A program made the position numbers and the translations under genes. From Alphaproteobacteria bacterium (GTDB lineage Bacteria > Pseudomonadota > Alphaproteobacteria > 16-39-46), in the NCBI GenBank assembly GCA_947497675.1, contig CANMHY010000073.1:1-5370 (forward strand): 5,370 nucleotides of DNA, written 5' to 3'. Under the pieces are notes generated by a model. It did not search any database. It was given only the letters and a program-made list of their open reading frames with translations, and was not told where the DNA came from. This document shows, one piece after another, positions 1 to 4,354 of the stretch. How positions within the stretch are numbered: the first letter of the stretch is position 1; each line of letters starts with the position of its first letter.

Positions 1-33
1 ATGGATAAGTTAGTGAGAGCCATGAAAAAAAAG

Positions 34-108
34 TTACCCACAAAGCCCACAAGCCCCTGCCCAGCTTAGCCATAAGGGCTGCTGGGAGGGCTGTGGATGT
101 GTGGATAA
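34..108. promoter_or_regulatory. Cluster of DnaA-box-like 9-mers (possible DnaA-binding region)
   Basis: The perfect DnaA box TTATCCACA lies on the minus strand at 100-108 (plus reads TGTGGATAA). Immediately before it, 92-100 reads TGTGGATGT, a 7/9 match in the same orientation, giving an 8-base step. In the opposite orientation, 34-42 reads TTACCCACA, an 8/9 match, followed nine bases on by a weaker copy sharing only the CCACA core (43-51). A further incomplete match (TGGATAA at 2-8) sits at the window edge. An AT-rich stretch follows (about 110-224). Inverted DnaA boxes next to AT-rich DNA are typical of bacterial origins and of DnaA-regulated promoters. Which applies here cannot be decided, and the upstream part is outside the window. 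Confidence 0.5.
60..86. repeat. Imperfect hairpin between the DnaA-box-like sites
   Basis: CCCAGC (60-65) pairs with GCTGGG (81-86), and AGCC (68-71) pairs with GGCT (77-80). That makes a ten-pair stem with a two-base TT bulge on one side and a five-base loop. It is GC-rich within AT-rich DNA. No T tract follows on the plus strand, so it does not look like an intrinsic terminator in that direction. It could be a structural element of a replication or regulatory region, or an attenuator-like fold for an upstream transcript. Confidence 0.5.
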
Positions 109-150
109 CTTCCCAAACTAAAAACCAAAAGAGGACATTTCTATTTTGCT

Positions 151-180
151 TTGACAGAAAAATTTAAAAAGTAATATTCT
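151..180 (+). promoter_or_regulatory. Sigma70-type promoter for tRNA-Gln
   Basis: A perfect -35 hexamer TTGACA sits at 151-156. After an 18-base spacer comes TATTCT at 175-180 (4/6 to TATAAT). A rival -10, TAATAT at 172-177, would give a 15-base spacer. Transcription would begin near 187, leaving a leader of about 38 bases before the mature 5' end of the tRNA at 225. The position just upstream of a stable-RNA gene supports the call; strength and exact start site are inferred. Confidence 0.6.
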
Positions 181-224
181 TCTTGCATCTTAAAACAAAA
201 ATCGCTAGGTTTGAGACAAATTTT

Positions 225-299
225 TGGGGCGTAGCCAAGTGGTAAGGCAGCGGGTTTTGGTCCCGCCATCCGTGGGTTCGAATCCTACCGCCCCAGCCA
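225..299 (+). tRNA. tRNA-Gln (anticodon UUG)
   Basis: A complete cloverleaf can be folded by eye. The acceptor stem is TGGGGCG (225-231) with CGCCCCA (289-295), the discriminator base is G296, and the CCA end is encoded at 297-299. The anticodon stem is GCGGG (250-254) with CCCGC (262-266) around a seven-base loop TTTTGGT, which places anticodon TTG at 257-259 and so reads CAA (and CAG by wobble) for glutamine. The T arm is GTGGG (272-276) and CCTAC (284-288) around TTCGAAT, with one G-T pair. The D loop carries the expected GTGGTAAGGC-type sequence. No intron or mismatch in conserved positions is visible, so it should be functional. Confidence 0.98.
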
Positions 300-332
300 A
301 GTTCTTATCCGAATCATATGTTATCTCGAAAT

Positions 333-369
333 AATTCCTGCATTTCCCTGTTCGATTAAAGGAATTTTT
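333..369 (+). terminator. Weak candidate terminator downstream of tRNA-Gln
   Basis: AATTCCT (333-339) can pair with AGGAATT (360-366), and a T run (365-369) overlaps and follows the right arm. The stem has only two G-C pairs and a 20-base loop, so it would be a poor intrinsic terminator. It is listed because it is the only hairpin-plus-T arrangement seen between the tRNA and the next gene. If it does not work, the tRNA promoter could read into the downstream membrane-protein gene, for which no clear promoter of its own is visible in 300-416. Confidence 0.25.
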
Positions 370-416
370 GCCGCGCTCTATTCCGTATCTTCAAAATTTT
401 TTGACTTAAAATCAAG

Positions 417-1808
417 GTGTGCTGGAAACATAAACAATATAAAATCTCAAAAGTCTCTGAATTAAAGAGTCTCTTTTTCCATCGATCCAAAAAAAGAATC
501 GTTGGATCCACGAAAGGACTGTCAAAAATTTCTCAAAAAACAGAATCTACCTATGATATTCTTCACTTTCTCATTCTTTTTGGACTCGCACTTTTAAGCA
601 TCGTGTTTCTATGGCCTGGAAAGATGAGCCCTGATTCAATGACAATTTATGGGTTAGCGGTGGGGGGGAATTATCGTTCTGAGTGGGGGCCTTTGCTTCA
701 GTTTATCTGGAGAGGGGCAGATCTTCTCATCAAGGGGCCTGCTTTAATGTTAATTCTTGAGATGGCATTTTTTTGGGGGGCGGTTGCTTTAATGGCCCAG
801 CAGTTTCTAAGATCAAAATGGTTTTGGTGGTTTCCTTCTCTATTTTTATATCCCTCTATTTTAATCAGTATGGGATTTATTTGGAAAGATCTTTTTTTTA
901 CCTTTGGGTATATGCTGGCATGTGGCTATTTGACAAAGAAAACCTTCGAAAAAACGCCCTTTTCAGGAAAAGATTACTTTTTTCTAATGGGTCTCTTATT
1001 CTTTGCAACCTCCGTGAAATATCAGGCTCAGTTCGTCTTATTTTTTATGATGGGTTGGATTTTATATTTGTCTCCTCATTTAAGCGCTTTTAAAAAAGGG
1101 GTATATGCTCTTATTTTGACTGGGGGGATTCTTTTTTCGATTGATCTCCTTCATGAAAAAATTATGTGCGATAAAACCGAGGAGACCTATTCCTGGCAAA
1201 AAGTTAAGATCTATGATCTTGCAGGAATTACAGTGCGAAGTGGGGATAATGTTATACCTCCTTTTCTCTTTAACGGGCCCGATGGAACGCAAGATCAAAT
1301 CAAAGCAAAATATTCTCATTTATGGGAACCTCTTATTACAGAGGCTGATTCTCCTCTGCGGTTTACAAAAAGTGAAGATGAGAGAAGAGAACTCATTAAA
1401 GCTTGGCAACAGGCGGTCCTTAAACATCCCTTTGCCTATCTTTCTCATCGCAGCGTTGTCCTTTACAAAACGCTTGCGGGATCTGATGTCAAAAGACCCC
1501 TTCGTCTCTTTCTGAAAGCGCATCATCTTCCAACGTGGCCTGCAAATATGACGATCATTTTTAGTTATATTTTCGGGCTTCCCCTTTCTTTATTTTACAT
1601 CTGGTTAAGCTTAAAGGTTAGGAAAGGAACGCCGGCTGCTGTTCCTCTTTTTGTTTTAAACATGATGGCTGTGACGTATGTGCTCTTTTTGTTTGTTTTT
1701 TCCCTTGCGTCAACGTCTCGCTATGTTTATTTCTGTGTCACCTGTCTTGCTTTCTCTCATCCTTTTGCATACCTTTGCTGGAGAAAACGAAAAGAAGGGG
1801 GCACATGA
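417..1808 (+). CDS. Polytopic membrane protein, GT-C-like glycosyltransferase candidate
   Basis: This is a 463-residue inner-membrane protein with about ten predicted membrane segments (roughly 48-66, 105-127, 136-152, 155-172, 187-219 as two, 227-243, 377-398, 406-428, 435-455) and a long soluble loop at 244-376. The first loop after segment 1 holds PGKMSPDS (67-74) with an acidic residue where GT-C enzymes keep their catalytic Asp. WGP (90-92), WKD (156-158), HPFAYLSHR (337-345) and SRY (434-436) resemble motifs I recall from uncharacterised GT-C-like families; the fold and donor are inferred. GT-C proteins use polyprenyl-phosphate sugars on the periplasmic side. The start is uncertain: GTG at 417 is the only usual start codon in frame before membrane segment 1, the stop at 402-404 blocks extension, and no good Shine-Dalgarno precedes it. 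The N-terminal 45 residues are basic and polar. It heads a three-gene cluster; its TGA overlaps a 17-codon frame. It contains G7 and T7G6 tracts. Confidence 0.75.
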   Translation: MCWKHKQYKISKVSELKSLFFHRSKKRIVGSTKGLSKISQKTESTYDILHFLILFGLALLSIVFLWPGKMSPDSMTIYGLAVGGNYRSEWGPLLQFIWRGADLLIKGPALMLILEMAFFWGAVALMAQQFLRSKWFWWFPSLFLYPSILISMGFIWKDLFFTFGYMLACGYLTKKTFEKTPFSGKDYFFLMGLLFFATSVKYQAQFVLFFMMGWILYLSPHLSAFKKGVYALILTGGILFSIDLLHEKIMCDKTEETYSWQKVKIYDLAGITVRSGDNVIPPFLFNGPDGTQDQIKAKYSHLWEPLITEADSPLRFTKSEDERRELIKAWQQAVLKHPFAYLSHRSVVLYKTLAGSDVKRPLRLFLKAHHLPTWPANMTIIFSYIFGLPLSLFYIWLSLKVRKGTPAAVPLFVLNMMAVTYVLFLFVFSLASTSRYVYFCVTCLAFSHPFAYLCWRKRKEGGT

Positions 1809-1858
1809 AAGGACTTATGCGGGGAAAAATGATATCACTTTTAGAGAGTAAAAAATAA
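1805..1858 (+). CDS. 17-residue bridging micro-ORF (possible translational coupler)
   Basis: The frame encodes MKGLMRGKMISLLESKK. Its ATG overlaps the stop of the upstream membrane-protein gene (ATGA at 1805-1808). Its TAA overlaps the ATG of the HAD gene (TAATG at 1856-1860). A purine-rich AAGGGG (1795-1800) lies four bases before its ATG, inside the last codons of the upstream gene. It therefore fills the 49-base gap exactly, an arrangement that would let ribosomes re-initiate twice and couple the two larger genes. The peptide shows no recognisable domain. It may be chance, since AT-rich DNA produces such overlaps easily, or a remnant. I see no evidence that the peptide itself has a function. 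Confidence 0.3.
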   Translation: MKGLMRGKMISLLESKK

Positions 1859-2412
1859 TGGCGATAATTCCGAGTCCTACAAACGTTCCTCTTTGCATTG
1901 ATTTAGATGGAACGCTTATCCAGGAAGATGTGACGCAAATTGCTGTGTGGCGCTATTTAAAACAAAATCCTTTGAGGGGTGTGACCGTTTTGCTTTGGCT
2001 TTTAAAGGGTAGAGCCTTTCTTAAAAAAAAGCTCGGGGAGAGGGTTGAAATAGATGTTTCGAGTCTTTCCTATAATGAACAGGTGACAACACTTATTACA
2101 AAGGCAAAATTGAAGGGACAATCTGTTGTCTTAGCCACGGCAGCAGATGAACGGATTGCTCATAAAATTGCCCATTATTGTGGTTTTTTTGATCATATTA
2201 TCGCGAGTGATGGATGTTTAAATCAACGTGCTTCCCAAAAAGCAGAAACGCTGATTAAGACCTATGGTGAAAAAAACTTTATCTATGTTGGGAATTCAAA
2301 AGATGATCTCAAAGTTTGGGAGCATGCTCAGAGAGCCGTTGCGGTTAATGTGTCTTGTTCTGTTGCAAGGAAGTTAAAAAATTTAAGCGTTTTCAGTGAG
2401 ATTTTAAGTTAA
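1858..2412 (+). CDS. Stand-alone HAD-family phosphatase domain, UbiA-fusion type
   Basis: This is a 184-residue soluble HAD-superfamily hydrolase. Motif I is DLDGT at 15-19 (nucleophile Asp15, acid/base Asp17), motif II Thr94 in LATAAD, motif III Lys128, and motif IV GNSKDD at 145-150 (Asp149/Asp150 for Mg). All catalytic positions are present. The spacing, the YNE element (72-74), SDG (117-119) and the VGNSKDDLKVW block match, from memory, the N-terminal HAD half of two-domain proteins whose C-terminal half is a UbiA-type prenyltransferase, linked to 5-phosphoribosyl-polyprenyl-phosphate synthesis. Here the protein stops just after the HAD domain and no UbiA half follows. A likely role is removing a phosphate from a polyprenyl-phosphate-linked or other sugar phosphate; the substrate is inferred. 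The start ATG at 1858 overlaps the stop of a 17-codon frame and has only a weak AGAGAG (1843-1848) upstream, so translation is probably coupled. It lies between two glycosyltransferase-like genes. Confidence 0.85.
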   Translation: MAIIPSPTNVPLCIDLDGTLIQEDVTQIAVWRYLKQNPLRGVTVLLWLLKGRAFLKKKLGERVEIDVSSLSYNEQVTTLITKAKLKGQSVVLATAADERIAHKIAHYCGFFDHIIASDGCLNQRASQKAETLIKTYGEKNFIYVGNSKDDLKVWEHAQRAVAVNVSCSVARKLKNLSVFSEILS

Positions 2413-2434
2413 AAAACTTAACTCTTAACGTTAA
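2404..2434. repeat. Two AT-rich inverted repeats between the HAD and GT-A-like genes
   Basis: TTAAGTT (2404-2410) pairs with AACTTAA (2415-2421) across an AAAA loop and spans the HAD stop codon. Next to it, TTAACGTTAA (2425-2434) is a perfect ten-base palindrome that runs into the first base of the ATG at 2434. The two share TTAA/AACTTAA-like half sites. They could be an mRNA fold that hides the 2434 start, which would favour the internal ATG at 2473, or a protein-binding site. AT-rich palindromes of this size can also arise by chance. Confidence 0.4.
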
Positions 2435-2457
2435 TGGGAGCGGTTTCTCTCTCTAAA

Positions 2458-2462
2458 AAGGA
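2458..2462 (+). promoter_or_regulatory. Ribosome binding site favouring the 2473 start
   Basis: AAGGA lies ten bases before ATG 2473, with a second purine patch AGAG at 2468-2471. By contrast, the ATG at 2434 is preceded by pyrimidine-rich, palindromic sequence with no Shine-Dalgarno. The 2473 start also gives a conventional short basic N-terminus before the signal anchor. Confidence 0.5.
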
Positions 2463-2472
2463 ATTTCAGAGC

Positions 2473-3465
2473 ATGAAAAAAATGTTTCATAATGTTGTCT
2501 TGCGAAAGGTTCTTAAATTCTTTGGAATTTTGAGCCTTTTTGGGCTTTTCCTTCTTTTTTTGAGTGTTCTTTTTAAAGTTGACCCGTCAACGACTCCCGT
2601 AAACTCTTTCCTTATTCCCGATGTCCTCAATAAAACCTATAAGGAACGTCCCCCTGTCATTTTGATTTCTTTTGCAGATGGGCCCCAGGTTTTTTATAAA
2701 AATCAATTTTCTTTAACATCCAGTGCTGCTGATAAAGGGTTTGATGCGATCTATAATTATAGACGGGGGCACTTTGATCCAGATTTTTATGCCCGCAATA
2801 AACACATTTTAGAGCAACCCAGGGGGTCTGGGTACTGGTTGTGGAAGCCTTACTTTATCTTAAAAACAATGGAATCCTCTCCTGAAAATGCCCTTATTTT
2901 TTATGTGGATTCTGGTATTGTTCTTAAAAAATCATTGACGCCGCTTCTTAAAAAATTTGAGAGCTCGGGATGTGACATGATTTTGATGGGTCATGGGAAG
3001 CCGGTACCCTTAAGGCAACATTTGAAGAAAGAGGCTTATATAGCCTTTAAAGAAGAGCTTACCCTCCAGGTTTTAGAGCATCAAAATATTTGGGCTTTTT
3101 TTGTGGCCGTTCGCAATACAGCAGAAAACAGAGCCTTCATCAAAAAATGGTTAAACACGTGTGAAAATGCCGATGCTTTAACAGATTCTCCTTTTGATAA
3201 GGATATACAAGCGCCTGACTTTTCGGGTCATGGACATGATCAGTCTCTCTTGAGTGTTCTCGTGGCGCTTTCTCCCCAAAATAAGATTATTATCCCAAGG
3301 GACATCCTTCGTAAGGAATATGGTGTTCATAATTTTCATCGCCATCCTGAAGAAGAGTTTAAATCGCCTCTTTTCATTGCAGCAGGCATTCCCCAGTGGA
3401 TCTCAACCGTGGTCTGGAACAATGTTCTGATGATTAAACTGAGGCAAATGTTTTCTGAAAATTAA
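2473..3465 (+). CDS. Membrane-anchored GT-A-like glycosyltransferase candidate
   Basis: This protein has 330 residues from the chosen start, or 343 if the ATG at 2434 is used. It has a short basic N-terminus (MKKMFHNVVLRK), one membrane anchor at about 14-35, then a soluble catalytic-type region, so it should be a single-pass inner-membrane protein with most of its mass on one side. Seen in order: RGSGYWLWKPY at 117-127, YVDSG at 144-148, GHDQSLLSVL at 254-263, and HRHP at 289-292. I recognise the RG-x-GYW-x-WKP, Y-[LV]-D-[AS]-G and H-x-x-D-Q-S pattern from uncharacterised glycosyltransferase-like proteins with a GT-A look. YVDSG would occupy the DxD site, but the second Asp is absent, so metal binding may differ from classical enzymes. 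The donor and acceptor are unknown. It is the last gene of a three-gene cluster with GT-C-like and HAD genes, and is followed by a strong terminator. This suggests envelope-glycan synthesis or decoration. Confidence 0.75.
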   Translation: MKKMFHNVVLRKVLKFFGILSLFGLFLLFLSVLFKVDPSTTPVNSFLIPDVLNKTYKERPPVILISFADGPQVFYKNQFSLTSSAADKGFDAIYNYRRGHFDPDFYARNKHILEQPRGSGYWLWKPYFILKTMESSPENALIFYVDSGIVLKKSLTPLLKKFESSGCDMILMGHGKPVPLRQHLKKEAYIAFKEELTLQVLEHQNIWAFFVAVRNTAENRAFIKKWLNTCENADALTDSPFDKDIQAPDFSGHGHDQSLLSVLVALSPQNKIIIPRDILRKEYGVHNFHRHPEEEFKSPLFIAAGIPQWISTVVWNNVLMIKLRQMFSEN

Positions 3466-3562
3466 GGGAGACGGTATGTTGTTTTGTATGTTTTGACATA
3501 GGATGAATTGGAAACTGTCGTCATACGACTTTTAGATCTGCCTGGTCGGATAAATCAAAAAT

Positions 3563-3600
3563 GAAATAAAAAAGGGGCAAAAATGCCCCCTCTTTTTTTT
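3563..3600. terminator. Bidirectional intrinsic terminator between convergent genes
   Basis: GGGGCA (3574-3579), a four-base A loop, and TGCCCC (3584-3589) form a GC-rich six-pair stem. On the plus strand it is followed by TCTTTTTTTT (3591-3600), ending the glycosyltransferase cluster. On the minus strand the A-rich stretch 3563-3573 becomes a T tract, ending the transaldolase transcript whose stop is at 3635-3637. It stands 108 bases after the plus-strand stop and about 35 bases beyond the minus-strand stop. The intervening 3466-3573 holds no gene that I can support. Confidence 0.9.
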
Positions 3601-3621
3601 CGAGTCTTCTTAATAGACTCG
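3601..3621. repeat. Second hairpin beside the terminator, in the transaldolase 3' UTR
   Basis: CGAGTCT (3601-3607) and AGACTCG (3615-3621) form a perfect seven-pair stem with a seven-base loop. On the minus strand it lies between the transaldolase stop and the main terminator and is followed by an A run, so it is not itself a terminator in that direction. It may protect the 3' end of the mRNA from exonucleases or help the tandem structure stop transcription. Confidence 0.6.
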
Positions 3622-3634
3622 GTAACTTGGGAGC

Positions 3635-4297
3635 TTACGCCTTCAAAATCTGTTGGTTTGTTTTCTCCCAATCCTTTGTAAAAATATCAAGTCCAATATC
3701 CGTTAAGGGATGCTTGAACATCTTTGAAAATATATCAGGCGGGATCGTCACAACGTCTGCCCCGAGCTTGGCCGATGCAAGGACGTGCGCTGGGTTTCGG
3801 ATGGAGGCTACGAGGATTTCAGTTTTAAGGCTAGGATAATTATCGTAAATCTCCCGAATATCCGCGATGAGATCTAGACCGTCGAGACCGATGTCATCGA
3901 GACGTCCCACAAACGGAGAAATAAAGGTCGCTCCTGCTTTTGCTGCAAGAAGAGCTTGCAGAGCAGAAAAGCAGAGTGTTACATTAACCATGATGTTTTG
4001 GTCTGACAAAACTTTACAGGTTTTAAGGCCCTCTTGCGTCATGGGAACTTTGATCACAATATTGGGCGCAATTTTGGCGAGATGGAAGGCTTCTTTGAGC
4101 ATGGTGGCATGGTCAGGGGCTGTCACTTCTGCACTCACAGGTCCTTTAATAAGAGCACAGATTTCGCGCAGGAGAACTTCAAAATTTTGTCCGCTTTTTG
4201 CCACAAGGGACGGATTTGTGGTAATCCCATCAACGAGGCCTGTTTCAGAGAGGTGGGCTATGGCGGTAATATCTGTGGTATCAAGAAAAATTTTCAT
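3635..4297 (-). CDS. fsa: Transaldolase / fructose-6-phosphate aldolase family (Fsa/TalC/MipB)
   Basis: This 220-residue cytoplasmic class I aldolase has the TIM-barrel fold of the short transaldolase family and the usual family length. It starts MKIFLDT with Asp6, followed by TTNPS (26-30), VIKVPMT with the Schiff-base Lys83, NVTLCFS (105-111), SPFVGR (127-132) and ASIRN (164-168). Databases often name this family fructose-6-phosphate aldolase. However, Glu57 and Phe129 occupy the sites that are Gln59 and Tyr131 in E. coli FsaA, and match the transaldolase TalB (Glu96, Phe178). So transfer of a dihydroxyacetone unit between sugar phosphates in the pentose-phosphate pathway is the more likely reaction. 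AAAGGA seven bases before the ATG is a strong ribosome binding site. The gene is divergent from priA across a 57-base gap and converges on the glycosyltransferase cluster. The gene looks intact; confidence is high for the family and moderate for the activity. Confidence 0.96.
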   Translation of the reverse strand: MKIFLDTTDITAIAHLSETGLVDGITTNPSLVAKSGQNFEVLLREICALIKGPVSAEVTAPDHATMLKEAFHLAKIAPNIVIKVPMTQEGLKTCKVLSDQNIMVNVTLCFSALQALLAAKAGATFISPFVGRLDDIGLDGLDLIADIREIYDNYPSLKTEILVASIRNPAHVLASAKLGADVVTIPPDIFSKMFKHPLTDIGLDIFTKDWEKTNQQILKA

Positions 4298-4304
4298 GGA
4301 CAGG

Positions 4305-4310
4305 TCCTTT
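4305..4310 (-). promoter_or_regulatory. Ribosome binding site of the transaldolase gene
   Basis: Plus-strand TCCTTT is AAAGGA on the coding strand, seven bases before the ATG (4297-4295). It overlaps the small inverted repeat GGAC-AG-GTCC (4298-4307), so part of the site could be paired in the mRNA. Confidence 0.75.
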
Positions 4311-4320
4311 TGTAATGATA

Positions 4321-4331
4321 TTAAGTCTTAA
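4321..4331. repeat. Palindrome in the transaldolase-priA divergent gap
   Basis: TTAAG-T-CTTAA is a perfect inverted repeat with a one-base centre, placed between the two divergent starts (4297 and 4355). It could be an operator shared by both promoters, or coincidental in AT-rich DNA. I could not find a pair of hexamers convincing enough to call a promoter for either gene in this 57-base gap. Confidence 0.3.
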
Positions 4332-4354
4332 CCTTTACCTTTTTTAAAACAAAA

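Noticed and set aside
1..23. Possible minus-strand start codon at 23-21 leading out of the window
   Set aside because: Only seven codons are visible and no Shine-Dalgarno precedes it, so a gene cannot be supported.
1..69. Plus-strand frame from the first base, 22 codons, ending TAG at 67-69
   Set aside because: It begins at the window edge, has no visible ribosome binding site, crosses the DnaA-box-like repeats and the hairpin, and has a low-complexity Lys/Pro composition. It could be the end of an upstream gene, but nothing supports that.
401..406. TTGACT as a -35 element for the GT-C-like gene
   Set aside because: The matching -10 would fall downstream of the start codon at 417 and the sequence there does not resemble one.
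773..1526. Overlapping open frames on both strands within the membrane-protein gene (plus 773-1093 and 1141-1515, minus 1080-1319 and 1320-1526)
   Set aside because: They are shadows of the 417-1808 gene: no ribosome binding sites, biased odd composition, and no recognisable domains.
3493..3498. TTGACA as a -35 element downstream of the GT-A-like gene
   Set aside because: No -10-like hexamer lies at 16-18 bases and no gene follows before the terminator.
3517..3529. Small hairpin GTCG-TCATA-CGAC followed by TTTT
   Set aside because: The four-pair stem is too weak to call a terminator, and a far stronger one lies 45 bases on.
3627..4331. Plus-strand frames opposite the transaldolase gene
   Set aside because: The minus-strand frame encodes an intact, clearly recognisable enzyme; the opposite frames are Arg/Ser-rich antisense shadows.
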